From assembly GCF_002160825.1 (NCBI RefSeq), contig NZ_NFLI01000005.1, positions 62,001 through 126,000 on the forward strand: a DNA stretch of 64,000 bases, in the 5' to 3' direction. Positions 8,344-17,146 of this stretch are shown piece by piece. A model generated the notes under the pieces. The model ran no database searches and had not been told where the DNA came from. It saw only the letters and a list, made by a program, of their open reading frames with translations. Each line of letters begins with the position of its first letter. The stretch's first letter is position 1. The stretch comes from Lachnoclostridium sp. An131 (GTDB taxonomy: Bacteria > Bacillota > Clostridia > Lachnospirales > Lachnospiraceae). The translations under genes were made by a program, and so were the position numbers.

Positions 8344-9636
8344 TTACATATACATCAGAACCAGAATCACTACGGACAGAGCCGTCACAATCCAGTTGGG
8401 CCAGAATACCTTCATCGCCACTGTCGTAGGCTCATATCCCACAAAGTTTGCACACCATACCACCTGAGTAGAGGTCGGGCAGGACTGGGTGGGCCATCTT
8501 AAGGTCGCATAGAATGCTACGGACAGGGCCAGAATCGGAACTGCATCCACAGCCATCATGCTGGCAGCCAGGCCTGCTCCAAGTCCCAGGATGTTGAACG
8601 GTCCGCGGTACAGGCTGCCCGGGGACAGGATACATACGAAGAGAATCAGACCGATCGCTGTCGTCGGTGTGATCGCCTGCATGAAAGGCTCAATCGCGGC
8701 CTGAGTCGTCGGAGCCGTCATGGCATTGATCAGCATACCGATGCCAAACATCAGGGAAGCTGTAGGTGCGCCTTCCTTGAATCCTTCGTAGCAGCTCTGC
8801 ACGATCATGCTGCAGTACTTGGACCAGCTGCCCTTCACTGTCATAATCATCAGCCAGATAATTCCAATCAGGAATACTGTAATGGCGTCAAGATTGAAAA
8901 TCAGCATTACCAGAACCACGACAAACGGAGTCATACATGCCAGGAAGCCTCTGATTCCTTTCACCGGCTCAATCTCTTCCCCGTCACTGCCGGGAATCTC
9001 CGCTGCAAACGCGTACTTCTTTCCTTCCTTCTTGAATCCCCATACAAGGATTCCCACGCAGAAGATACAGCTGAGTACTGTCAGAATAATCGCTGCCGTA
9101 TACATGCTGCCCTGCTCAACGCCGGTAATATTGGTGACCGCTGCGATATTCGCCGGATTCAGCATATAGCCTGCCGTCATGGCTGCCAGGAATGAGTTGC
9201 ACGCTACCATCGGCGGAACGCCAACAGAAAGCATAATCGGAAGAACGATTGCTCCTACCATGGCTACGGCACCTGTTCCGTACAGTACCGTGAACAGGAA
9301 CACGCTGGCTGCACAGAGAAGCAGCGATACCACCAGCGGCTTATCTCCTCCGAGCTCTGCAGCCTTCTTGATAATCGTTGCCGATACGCCCGTGCGGTAC
9401 AGGATTCTGGAAAGCCAGCAGCTGAAAAGAATTGCCACATATGTACTGGCCAGCTTCAAAGCACCCTGCGGAATCACATAGGTCAGGATTCCTTCGTCTC
9501 CTTTGAGCGGAAGTCCCGCTGCCACTGCGATCAGTACAGCCATCAGCGGAAGCGCAAGAACCGTTGGCAGCTTTTTCGAAATCATCAGCGCCGCAACCGC
9601 AACAAAGATAACAACAACAATAATACCAGTTACCAT
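8344..9636 (-). CDS. Anion permease of the ion-transporter superfamily (GntP/CitMHS-like)
   Basis: This 430-residue, very hydrophobic protein has about eleven or twelve predicted membrane segments, beginning with IIVVVIFVAVAALMISKK. Paired half-repeats with the polar sequences NPANIAAVTNITG and LSPGSLYRGPFNILG resemble the inverted-repeat substrate loops of carboxylate transporters. Two adjacent ATG codons occur; the one at 9636 has better spacing to AGGAGGG than the one at 9639. It is the first gene of the operon and probably imports its substrate, likely an organic anion. Confidence 0.75.
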   Translation of the reverse strand: MVTGIIVVVIFVAVAALMISKKLPTVLALPLMAVLIAVAAGLPLKGDEGILTYVIPQGALKLASTYVAILFSCWLSRILYRTGVSATIIKKAAELGGDKPLVVSLLLCAASVFLFTVLYGTGAVAMVGAIVLPIMLSVGVPPMVACNSFLAAMTAGYMLNPANIAAVTNITGVEQGSMYTAAIILTVLSCIFCVGILVWGFKKEGKKYAFAAEIPGSDGEEIEPVKGIRGFLACMTPFVVVLVMLIFNLDAITVFLIGIIWLMIMTVKGSWSKYCSMIVQSCYEGFKEGAPTASLMFGIGMLINAMTAPTTQAAIEPFMQAITPTTAIGLILFVCILSPGSLYRGPFNILGLGAGLAASMMAVDAVPILALSVAFYATLRWPTQSCPTSTQVVWCANFVGYEPTTVAMKVFWPNWIVTALSVVILVLMYM

Positions 9637-9663
9637 CATTAACCCTCCTTCTGGTTTTTTAAT

Positions 9664-9707
9664 CCTGTTTTTTATTCTAGTTTTTTAAATCTAATTTAAT
9701 AAACAGG
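9664..9707 (-). promoter_or_regulatory. Candidate ROK operator region in the transporter leader
   Basis: Arms CCTGTTT (9664-9670) and AAACAGG (9701-9707) enclose a 16-base near-palindrome reading TAGATTTAAAAAACTA on the minus strand. The region starts just after the predicted transcription start, where a repressor would block. ROK repressors such as XylR bind TTAGTTT/AAACTAA-like dyads, so the divergent ROK protein is the obvious candidate. Confidence 0.5.
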
Positions 9708-9716
9708 TTTAATCAG

Positions 9717-9745
9717 AGTATAGAATGATTTTACGATTTTGTCAA
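9717..9745 (-). promoter_or_regulatory. Sigma-A promoter of the ROK-linked operon
   Basis: Minus strand: TTGACA (9745-9740), 17-base spacer, TATACT (9722-9717). Both hexamers are near consensus and transcription would start near 9710. Confidence 0.85.
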
Positions 9746-9924
9746 CAGCTTTTTATGAATTTTTTATAGTTTTATCTGATTTACTGTCTATTTTATATGC
9801 ATATTTTTACTTTTTCTCTTTTTAATACTTTCTTCTTTTGTCATCCCGGATCTAAATTTTGCAAAATCTCTGCGGCACTGTCTCCTGCCTGCAGGTATTT
9901 TCACCAGAAATTGTGAAATTTATC

Positions 9925-9953
9925 TTGCAAAATCCGCCGGTATATATTATGTT
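9925..9953 (+). promoter_or_regulatory. Probable promoter of the ROK regulator
   Basis: TTGCAA (9925-9930), 17-base spacer, TATGTT (9948-9953), pointing to the ROK gene. TTGCAAAATC also occurs at 9859-9868 within the palindrome ATTTTGCAAAAT (9856-9867), a possible second regulatory site. Confidence 0.5.
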
Positions 9954-10006
9954 AATGATAGTTAATTAAATCACTTTTAAAAAACAAAATGGGGATAATT
10001 CAAATT

Positions 10007-11134
10007 ATGACCAATAAAAAACCAATCAACGTAGAAATCAAGAAAATCAACCGTTCCAATATTTACAGGCATTTTCTGAAAAACGAGGCGCTTACAAAAC
10101 AGAACCTTGTCGCCGACCTGCAGCTGTGCCTTCCTACTGTCACCAAGAATATCGACGAGCTGATGGCAGAAGGCCTCATCGAAAAATCCGGTTCCCAGGG
10201 CCATACCGGAGGACGCCGGGCCGTCACCTACTCCCTGGTGCGCAATGCAAAGGTCGCTCTTGGAATCGACATCACCCAAAACCATCTGACCTTTGTCGCT
10301 CTCGATTTGACCGGCACATTGATTACCTTCAAACGCCACCGGATTCGGTTTGAGGCTTCCGAAAGCTATTATCAGTATACGGGGAAAATGCTAAAAGAAT
10401 TCATTCAAAATGCCGGCTTCAGGGATGAGCAGATTCTGGGGGTGGGCGTAGGACTGCCCGCCCTGGTAGACGCTGATAAGAAAAGTATTTTTTACAGCCA
10501 GATCATTAATTTAAGCCCTTCTACCCTGGAAGAGCTTGCGCGGTATATTCCATACCCCATCGAGCTGTACAACGATGCCAATGCCGCTGCGTTCACCGAG
10601 ACATGGATGAATCCGGATATGAAAAATGCCTTCTACCTGATGCTCAGCAACAACATCGGCGGTTCCATGGTGATCAACGGCGCTGTATACAGCGGCGACG
10701 GACAGCGAAGCGGCGAGATCGGCCATGTCACCCTTGTTCCCGGAGGGAAGCGCTGCTACTGCGGACAATACGGCTGTGTGGACTGTTATCTGGCAGCGAC
10801 CAATCTTTCCAACCTGACAGACGGTAATCTTCAGGCCTTTTTCACCGGCCTGAAAAACGGAGAACCGCTGTTTACCAGAACCTGGGATACTTATCTGAAT
10901 TATCTGGCCTCTACGGTTAATATCCTCCGCATGCTGCTGGACTGCAACGTAATTCTCGGCGGATATGTGGGAGGGTATATGGACGCTTACATCGACGATC
11001 TCCGCGTGCGGGCCGCCCGGCTGAATACCTTTACCGGCGACGCCGATTATCTGAAGCTCTGTTCTTACAAAAACGAATCGATTGCGGCAGGAGCCGCCCT
11101 GTATTTTATTGACGCATTTACCAATTCTTTGTAA
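10007..11134 (+). CDS. ROK-family transcriptional regulator
   Basis: This 375-residue protein has an N-terminal winged helix-turn-helix (about residues 15-60, LTKQNLVADLQLCLPTVTKN) joined to a ROK sugar-kinase fold. The zinc signature GHVTLVPGGKRCYCGQYGC (H240, C250, C252, C257) and the base residue D190 in NDANAAA are kept. The ATP phosphate loop is degenerate (GIDITQNH in place of DxGGT), as in NagC/XylR-type repressors, so it should sense a ligand without phosphorylating it. An ATG at 9989 lies in frame but lacks a ribosome site; 10007 is chosen. It is divergent from the 9636-1647 operon, which it probably controls. Confidence 0.87.
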   Translation: MTNKKPINVEIKKINRSNIYRHFLKNEALTKQNLVADLQLCLPTVTKNIDELMAEGLIEKSGSQGHTGGRRAVTYSLVRNAKVALGIDITQNHLTFVALDLTGTLITFKRHRIRFEASESYYQYTGKMLKEFIQNAGFRDEQILGVGVGLPALVDADKKSIFYSQIINLSPSTLEELARYIPYPIELYNDANAAAFTETWMNPDMKNAFYLMLSNNIGGSMVINGAVYSGDGQRSGEIGHVTLVPGGKRCYCGQYGCVDCYLAATNLSNLTDGNLQAFFTGLKNGEPLFTRTWDTYLNYLASTVNILRMLLDCNVILGGYVGGYMDAYIDDLRVRAARLNTFTGDADYLKLCSYKNESIAAGAALYFIDAFTNSL

Positions 11135-11193
11135 TGCCGGTACATCAGAAAGGCAACACAGTCTAAAAAGGTGAAAGACAATTAAAAAGCAAA

Positions 11194-11244
11194 ACAGCCC
11201 CACAGAACTCCAGGATTTTAAAAGCCTGAATTCTATGGGGCTGT
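11194..11244. terminator. Bidirectional terminator between ROK gene and pfp
   Basis: A long imperfect hairpin with closing arms ACAGCCCC and GGGGCTGT has a T-rich tail on the plus strand (CTTTTCG) and T-rich sequence on the minus strand. It separates two converging genes. Confidence 0.85.
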
Positions 11245-11304
11245 CTTTTCGTTCAGCAATTTATGCTTATTAACAATCTATTTCCTTTAGAAAGCCTGGC
11301 AGGT

Positions 11305-12966
11305 TTATTCTCCCTGCTCCAGAGCAAGCGTTCTGGTGGTAAGATCGCACACCTCTGCCGGTCCGTAGTACTGGATAGCGCCCGGGAAGGTATAGCAGGT
11401 ATTCACTGCCCACTCATCTCTGTGCGCTGCGAAGTACTGGAACGGCTTTCCATCCAGCTCTACAAGGGCTTTCCGGATAACCGGCTTATCCTCGCCGTGT
11501 CTTCTCTCAATGTTCATCATCTTGGTGATCGGCATACCGCCTGCAACCCACTCCTCAGCCGGCTTGGAAAGGTTGGAAACCTTGGAAAGATATCCATTGT
11601 AGCCATACTGGATCAGCATGAATGCATTGTATCCAAGAGAGTAGCAGTAGTCAGCGTCAAAGTTGGACGGGAACGCGCATCTTCCTTCATAGCCGAAGAA
11701 ATGGGTCTGTACGGAATATTTTCCTGTGTAGGTGCCTGCCGCTTTTCTTTCCTTCAGCTTATCGCCTACCAGGGCAGCGAACAGCTTCTCAGACTCAATC
11801 AGGGAAACCTGTACGTTTCCATGCGGGTCTCTTTCCAGGAACAGCTGCTGCTGGATCGCCTGGGGCAGAATCGCGAATACAGCCATGGACTCCTTCGTCA
11901 GGCCTTTTTCGATAAACGCGTACTTCTCATCCCAGCTCGGAAGCGCGTTGAACGCATCTGCCTTGCTGCCGGCAAGGAGCTCATTGATCTCGCTGATCAG
12001 AACGGAAAATTCCGGTACGAACTCTACCACGCCCTCCGGAATCACAACTACACCAAAGTTGTTTCCGTTTGCCGCTCTCTTCTCTACCGCGTCCGCGATA
12101 TAATCTGCGATCTCAGACAGAGACTGCTTCTTGGCCTTTACCTCCTCGGAGATCAGGCAGATATTCGGCTGGCACTCCAGCGCGCACTCGAGAGCAACAT
12201 GGGAAGCGGAACGTCCCATTACCTTGATGAAATGCCAGTATTTCTTCGCAGAGTTACAGTCTCTCTCGATATTTCCAATCATCTCGCTGTAGGTCTTGGT
12301 AGCTGTATCAAAACCAAAGGAGATCTCGATATCTTCATTCTTCAGGTCGCCGTCGATGGTCTTCGGGCATCCGATAACCTGTACGCCGGTCTTATGAGCT
12401 GCCATGTACTCGGCAAGTACGCAGGCATTGGTGTTGGAATCGTCGCCGCCGATGATTACGATCGCTGTGATGCCATGCTTTTTGCAGACCTCTGTGGCAA
12501 TCGCAAACTGCTCTTCTGTCTCCAGCTTGGTTCTTCCGGAACCGATGATATCAAATCCGCCTGTATTTCTGTACTGGTCAATGTATTCATCATCGAAAAC
12601 GATAAATTTATCTTCAATCAGTCCGCTGGGGCCGCCCTTGAAACCAATCAGAACGTTCTCCTTATTGGTTGCCTTCAGCGCGTCATACAGACCGCATACT
12701 ACATTGTGTCCGCCAGGCGCCTGTCCTCCGGAAAGGATTACGCCGACAACCTGCTTTTTAGCGGCAGAGGTGTTCTCTCCTTTTACAAAGGTAACCTCCG
12801 GCTCTCCATAGGTATTCGGGAAAAGCGCTTTGATCTTCTCCTGATCTGCTACGCTGGTGGTAGCGCTTCCTTCTTTGACAGCGATCTCAGAGATACCATT
12901 TCTGAGCATTCCCGGAAGCTTCGGAACATACTCATATCTTGCTTTCTGAAGTGGTGAAAGATTCAT
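11305..12966 (-). CDS. pfp: PPi-dependent 6-phosphofructokinase
   Basis: This 553-residue protein has the length of the long (PFP beta-like) PPi-dependent class. Phosphate-donor motif GGDDSNTN (173-180) and substrate loop PKTIDGDL (201-208) carry the Asp and Lys that mark PPi rather than ATP use. It converts fructose-6-phosphate and PPi to fructose-1,6-bisphosphate reversibly in the cytosol. The start at 12966 is seven bases from AGGAG; the in-frame ATG at 12972 is too close. It is monocistronic, with its own promoter and a shared terminator. PPi use saves ATP in glycolysis, fitting an anaerobe. Confidence 0.93.
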   Translation of the reverse strand: MNLSPLQKARYEYVPKLPGMLRNGISEIAVKEGSATTSVADQEKIKALFPNTYGEPEVTFVKGENTSAAKKQVVGVILSGGQAPGGHNVVCGLYDALKATNKENVLIGFKGGPSGLIEDKFIVFDDEYIDQYRNTGGFDIIGSGRTKLETEEQFAIATEVCKKHGITAIVIIGGDDSNTNACVLAEYMAAHKTGVQVIGCPKTIDGDLKNEDIEISFGFDTATKTYSEMIGNIERDCNSAKKYWHFIKVMGRSASHVALECALECQPNICLISEEVKAKKQSLSEIADYIADAVEKRAANGNNFGVVVIPEGVVEFVPEFSVLISEINELLAGSKADAFNALPSWDEKYAFIEKGLTKESMAVFAILPQAIQQQLFLERDPHGNVQVSLIESEKLFAALVGDKLKERKAAGTYTGKYSVQTHFFGYEGRCAFPSNFDADYCYSLGYNAFMLIQYGYNGYLSKVSNLSKPAEEWVAGGMPITKMMNIERRHGEDKPVIRKALVELDGKPFQYFAAHRDEWAVNTCYTFPGAIQYYGPAEVCDLTTRTLALEQGE

Positions 12967-13044
12967 AATCATACTCCTTTGTTATTTATATTTGCAGAAT
13001 TTCCGGCACGGTTCTGTGCTTTTCTCTGCTTGCCTACCAATAAT

Positions 13045-13073
13045 AAACTATCATTATTCCCCGGTTTCGTCAA
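13045..13073 (-). promoter_or_regulatory. Sigma-A promoter of pfp
   Basis: Minus strand: TTGACG (13073-13068), 17-base spacer, TAGTTT (13050-13045), about 80 bases before the start codon. Confidence 0.75.
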
Positions 13074-13097
13074 CCTTTAGCCCCTGATTTCCCCAGG

Positions 13098-14486
13098 CTA
13101 GAATGTAAATTTATCGGCAAAATATGCGTCCAGCTCATCGATCCCCACGCGGACCTGCTCCATCGTATCACGGTCGCGGATTGTCACCGCGCCATCCGTC
13201 TCAGATTCAAAATCATAGGTCACGCAGAAGGGCGTACCGATCTCATCCTGACGGCGGTAACGCTTTCCGATATTTCCTCTGTCATCAAACTCGCAGTTGT
13301 ATTTTTTGCAGAGCTGGGTATAAATCTTCTCCGCGCCCTCGTTCAGCTTCTTGGACAGAGGCAGTACGCCGATCTTCACAGGCGCCAGCGCCGGATGGAA
13401 GTGAAGCACCGTACGCACGTCGCCGCCCTCCAGCTCCTCCTCATCGTAGGCTGCGCAGAGGAAGGCCAGAACCACACGGTCTGCTCCCAGAGACGGCTCA
13501 ATGACATAGGGAATGTATTTTTCCTTCAGCTCGTCATCAAAGTAGGACAGATCCTCGCCAGATACATTCTGATGGCAGGTCAGGTCATAATCGGTACGGT
13601 CAGCGATACCCCAGAGCTCGCCCCAGCCAAACGGGAACAGGAACTCCAGATCTGTAGTAGCCTTGCTGTAGAAGCTCAGCTCTTCCTTTTCATGATCACG
13701 GGCACGCAGCTCACTGTCCTTCATGCCGAGGGATTTCAGCCAGTTGATGCAGTATTCCTTCCAGTACGCAAACCACTCCAGATCCGTATCCGGCTTACAG
13801 AAGAATTCCAGCTCCATCTGCTCAAACTCTCTGGTACGGAAGGTAAAGTTGCCCGGCGTAATCTCATTCCGGAAGGACTTTCCGATCTGAGCGATACCAA
13901 AGGGAACCTTCTTTCTGGAGGTTCTCTGCACATTCTTGAAGTTTACAAAAATGCCCTGGGCTGTCTCAGGACGCAGATATACGGTATTCTTCGCGTCCTC
14001 GGTTACACCCTGGAAGGTCTTGAACATCAGGTTGAACTGGCGGATATCGGTAAAGTCATGCTTTCCGCAGGACGGGCAGGGGATATTGTGCTCATCGATA
14101 TAAGCCTTCATCTCCTCCTGGCTCCAGGCGTCCACAGAGCCCTCGATCTGGATCCCGTGCTCCTCATTGTAATCCTCGATCAGCTTGTCAGCGCGGAAGC
14201 GCTCCTTACAGCTCTTGCAGTCCAGCAGCGGATCCGAGAAGCTGCCCAGATGACCGGAGGCTACCCAGGTCTGGGGATTCATCAGGATCGCACAGTCCAC
14301 GCCTACATTGTAGGGATTCTCCTGTACAAACTTCTGCCACCAGGCACGCTTTACATTATTCTTCAGCTCCACGCCCAGATTTCCGTAGTCCCAGGTATTT
14401 GCCAGGCCGCCGTAAATCTCGGAACCCGGATACACAAAGCCCCTTGCCTTGGCCAGGGCCACGATTTTGTCCATTGTCTTTTCCAT
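13098..14486 (-). CDS. glyS: Glycyl-tRNA synthetase, single-chain type
   Basis: This 462-residue class II enzyme charges tRNA-Gly. It is the homodimeric form, not the alpha2-beta2 form. Visible: [20 protein letters not shown] at the N-terminus, the paired CxxC of a zinc insertion (DCKSCKERF and PCPSCGKHD), motif 2 [19 protein letters not shown], and motif 3 near [12 protein letters not shown]. The start has AAGGAG eight bases upstream. No T-box leader fits in the 77 bases before it; it is cotranscribed with the lipoprotein gene upstream from the promoter at 15219-15247. Confidence 0.95.
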   Translation of the reverse strand: MEKTMDKIVALAKARGFVYPGSEIYGGLANTWDYGNLGVELKNNVKRAWWQKFVQENPYNVGVDCAILMNPQTWVASGHLGSFSDPLLDCKSCKERFRADKLIEDYNEEHGIQIEGSVDAWSQEEMKAYIDEHNIPCPSCGKHDFTDIRQFNLMFKTFQGVTEDAKNTVYLRPETAQGIFVNFKNVQRTSRKKVPFGIAQIGKSFRNEITPGNFTFRTREFEQMELEFFCKPDTDLEWFAYWKEYCINWLKSLGMKDSELRARDHEKEELSFYSKATTDLEFLFPFGWGELWGIADRTDYDLTCHQNVSGEDLSYFDDELKEKYIPYVIEPSLGADRVVLAFLCAAYDEEELEGGDVRTVLHFHPALAPVKIGVLPLSKKLNEGAEKIYTQLCKKYNCEFDDRGNIGKRYRRQDEIGTPFCVTYDFESETDGAVTIRDRDTMEQVRVGIDELDAYFADKFTF

Positions 14487-14563
14487 TTTAAATTCTCCTT
14501 ATCAAGCTCCCCCGCAGGGTTTGTTTTCAGCGCAGCCCGCTTGGCCGCCGCTGCCTCTTTTTC

Positions 14564-15145
14564 TTATCTGTAAATAATATATGACAGCTCAGGCTCCGCC
14601 ACAGCCGCCTCCCTGTCCCCTGTGACGGTGACATTGTCCTCCGGGCACACTGCCAGGATCCTTCCCGGCACACGCACCTGCACGGCCTCCTCCAGAATCA
14701 AAATCCGGGCGTCGCCTTCACTGTTCAGTTCCTCTACGTCTACCGCGTTCTCTTCCGGATTTACGAAGTATGCAGGCAGCTCATAGCCTTCCTCCTCCGC
14801 CTCCGAAACCGTTCCCACAAACAGCTCCAGTCCCGTATAATCCTTATAATACTGGCTTTCGTCAAAGACAAGCTGCAGCGTCGCTATGCCGTCCTCAACT
14901 TCAAACATTTCCTTCCTGATGTGATCTGCAGCAAAGTTCTGATTGTACTCTGCCAGTTCCTCGTCAATCTCGCTTTCCAGCTCTTCAGAGTCATAAAACT
15001 CCTTATCGAAATCCTCGACAATCGTACTGGTCACTCTGCCCCGCTTATCCACAGAAATCGTGTCCTGATCCGGGGCAGCCCCGAAACAGCCTGAAAACAA
15101 TAGGATGCTGCACATCAGGAGGCAAAAACTGACTATTTTTCTCAT
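14564..15145 (-). CDS. Acidic lipoprotein of unknown function
   Basis: This 193-residue protein has a signal sequence ending in the lipobox LFSGC (lipidated C20), so it should sit on the outer face of the membrane. The mature part is rich in Asp and Glu and shows no catalytic motif that I recognise. The first gene of a small operon with glyS, it starts after GGGAGG. I know of no family assignment. Co-transcription with an essential synthetase may only secure steady expression. Confidence 0.75.
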   Translation of the reverse strand: MRKIVSFCLLMCSILLFSGCFGAAPDQDTISVDKRGRVTSTIVEDFDKEFYDSEELESEIDEELAEYNQNFAADHIRKEMFEVEDGIATLQLVFDESQYYKDYTGLELFVGTVSEAEEEGYELPAYFVNPEENAVDVEELNSEGDARILILEEAVQVRVPGRILAVCPEDNVTVTGDREAAVAEPELSYIIYR

Positions 15146-15218
15146 TCTGGTTTCCTCCCGCTCATTCCGGACTGGTCATAAAATTCCACTTTTTTCCCAA
15201 AATCCGAACATCCCATAT

Positions 15219-15247
15219 AGTATATCGTCTTTTGGAGGATTTTTCAA
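15219..15247 (-). promoter_or_regulatory. Sigma-A promoter of the lipoprotein-glyS operon
   Basis: Minus strand: TTGAAA (15247-15242), 17-base spacer, TATACT (15224-15219). The -35 hexamer overlaps the recO stop codon. Confidence 0.78.
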
Positions 15248-15903
15248 CCGCTTTTCACGCAGGCCTCCAGAATCTCCAGAGACTTAAAATGTCCCTCCAT
15301 GTAAAGCTCCCGGTAGCGGTGCAGCACGAATTTCAGTTCTCCCAGAACCTGCTCCGACACCGTAAAGGTATAAAGCTTCTCCACAGAGGACGCGGCGATA
15401 TACTGAAGCGTATACAGCGTGGATTCGCAGACGTCCAGCCCTTCAAAATCCACCGGACACTCTCCATTCACCACCAAAACCTTCAGCTCATATATGTACC
15501 GGATCAGCTCATCTGGTATGCTGGGCCGCGACAAGGCCCTTAAGCTCTGATACAGGAGCTTCAGCATTAAAAGCTCATCATTCGCCTCCCGCGTGTAATA
15601 ATCGGCCAGCTCGCAGAAATAGAAGCCATAGCAGGCGCCCGCAAAATCAGAGCTCAGCTCATGGAAATAATTCTGTGCCTTCGCCTGCATCAGATTATAG
15701 GAGCTGCGGCCCTCATAAACGGTAAACTCCCCGAACACAAAGGAATTACAGACGGCAAGAAGCGGGCTGTTCTGTCTCCTGGCTCCTCTGGCAAAGGCCG
15801 TGATCTTGCCCCTTTCCTTTGTCAGAATGGTGATCCGTTTGTCATAATCACCGTAGGGATAAGCCGCCAGCACCATTCCCGTCACTGTGATCATCTGTCC
15901 CAT
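15244..15903 (-). CDS. recO: DNA repair protein RecO
   Basis: This 219-residue RecO anneals strands and loads RecA in RecFOR repair. The N-terminal OB fold contains VLAAYPYGDYDKRITILTKE and GKITAFARGARR, both typical. It is shorter than the roughly 250-residue Bacillus protein: the four-cysteine zinc knuckle is reduced to single cysteines around NGECPVDF and LDVCEST, so zinc is probably not bound. The C-terminal helices (ASSVEKLYTF, YRELYMEGHFKSL) are kept. The order era-yqzL-recO supports the call. Its start overlaps the end of yqzL by 56 bases. Confidence 0.9.
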   Translation of the reverse strand: MGQMITVTGMVLAAYPYGDYDKRITILTKERGKITAFARGARRQNSPLLAVCNSFVFGEFTVYEGRSSYNLMQAKAQNYFHELSSDFAGACYGFYFCELADYYTREANDELLMLKLLYQSLRALSRPSIPDELIRYIYELKVLVVNGECPVDFEGLDVCESTLYTLQYIAASSVEKLYTFTVSEQVLGELKFVLHRYRELYMEGHFKSLEILEACVKSG

Positions 15904-16045
15904 TCTCCGTGTTCCTCCGCTCTGTTCCCTGTTCCGCGCAGGCCGCGCGTGCCTGCCCTTCCTCTCTCCAGTCGATCCCCTTGTATCTGAGATAATCCTC
16001 CACTGCGCCTGTCAGCTCAAATCTTTCCCATGTCATCCGCGTCAT
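15848..16045 (-). CDS. yqzL: YqzL-family small protein
   Basis: This roughly 65-residue protein carries MTWERFELTGAVEDYLRYK, matching the YqzL core TWxxFxxTGxxxxYLxxK, and lies between era and recO exactly as in Bacillus. The start at 16045 is favoured by AGGGG eight bases upstream and by the position of the motif; a longer frame from 16090 is less likely. The C-terminus is longer than usual and overlaps recO by 56 bases. Function is unknown. The 171 bases between it and era hold a perfect 8-pair hairpin (16081-16102, GACAGGGC/GCCCTGTC). Confidence 0.72.
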   Translation of the reverse strand: MTRMTWERFELTGAVEDYLRYKGIDWREEGQARAACAEQGTERRNTENGTDDHSDGNGAGGLSLR

Positions 16046-16216
16046 CTGTTTTTCGCCCCTGTTTCCCTGAATTCCGGCCAGACAGGGCAAACCAGCCCTG
16101 TCCGTCCCTCCCTCTGAAGCGCCGTCTGCTTCAGAATCCTTCTCAATTAGAATGTCCAGAAGGAGCGTTCTTATCCTGCGAAAAAAATACCAAATCAGAT
16201 CCCCCGCAGCAGGCTG

Positions 16217-17128
16217 TTACAGGTCAAAATCCTTTTTATCGTACCCGAAATTTTTGATCAGGAAGTCGCTGTCTCTCCAGTCCTTTTTGACCTTGACCCA
16301 GAGCTGGAGATTCACCTTCATTTCCATCATACGCTCAATCTCATAGCGGGCCGCGCTTCCTATCTTTTTCAGCATGGCTCCCTGCTTTCCGATGATGATT
16401 CCCTTATGGGAGTCCTTCTCGCAGATGATCGTGGCGTCGATATCGCAGACCTTCCCTCCGCTGCGCTCCTTCATCTTATCGATGGAAACCGCAATCCCAT
16501 GGGGAATCTCATCGCTTAGGCACCGCAGGGCCTTTTCCCGGATGAGCTCCGCCACAATCTGGCGCATGGGCTGATCTGTCACCGTATCCTCGTCATAGAA
16601 CCGGGGGCCATAAGGCAGGTATTTGAAAATCTGCTCAATCAGCGTATCCGTATTGTCACCGTTCAGCGCAGACACCGGAACGATCTCGTCGAAATCATAC
16701 AGCTTCCGGTATGTATCGATAAAGAGCAGAATCTCTTCTCTCTTTACCGTATCCGTTTTGTTGATCACCAGAATCACCGGGGTCTTTGCCTTTGCCAGCT
16801 GCTCTGCGATATGGCGTTCCCCGGCCCCGATAAAGGTGGAGGGCTCCACCAGCCAGAGGACAACGTCCACCTCACGGAGCGTCCGCTCCGCCACATTGAC
16901 CATATATTCGCCCAGCTTGTTTTTTGCCTTATGGATTCCCGGCGTGTCCAGAAACACAATCTGCCCTTCGCCGCAGGTATAGACTGTCTGAATCCTGTTC
17001 CGCGTAGTCTGCGGCTTATTCGAAGTGATCGCGATTTTCTGTCCGATGAGCCTGTTCATCAGTGTAGATTTTCCTACATTTGGCCTGCCGATCAGTGTGG
17101 CAAAGCCTGATTTCTGCATCTGTTCCAT
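16217..17128 (-). CDS. era: GTPase Era
   Basis: This 303-residue GTPase binds the 3' end of 16S rRNA during small-subunit assembly. G1 GRPNVGKS (14-21), G3 DTPG (61-64), G4 NKTD (123-126) and a G5 SAL precede a C-terminal KH domain with GIIIGKQGAMLKKIG. The start has AGGAG at good spacing. It begins 18 bases after the M16C peptidase gene, so the two are probably cotranscribed, followed by yqzL and recO. Confidence 0.96.
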   Translation of the reverse strand: MEQMQKSGFATLIGRPNVGKSTLMNRLIGQKIAITSNKPQTTRNRIQTVYTCGEGQIVFLDTPGIHKAKNKLGEYMVNVAERTLREVDVVLWLVEPSTFIGAGERHIAEQLAKAKTPVILVINKTDTVKREEILLFIDTYRKLYDFDEIVPVSALNGDNTDTLIEQIFKYLPYGPRFYDEDTVTDQPMRQIVAELIREKALRCLSDEIPHGIAVSIDKMKERSGGKVCDIDATIICEKDSHKGIIIGKQGAMLKKIGSAARYEIERMMEMKVNLQLWVKVKKDWRDSDFLIKNFGYDKKDFDL

Positions 17129-17146
17129 AGATGCTCCTTTCTGTCT

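Noticed and set aside
14487-14563. T-box leader before glyS
   Set aside because: Only 77 bases separate it from the lipoprotein gene, and no T-box sequence or tRNA-like stem is seen.
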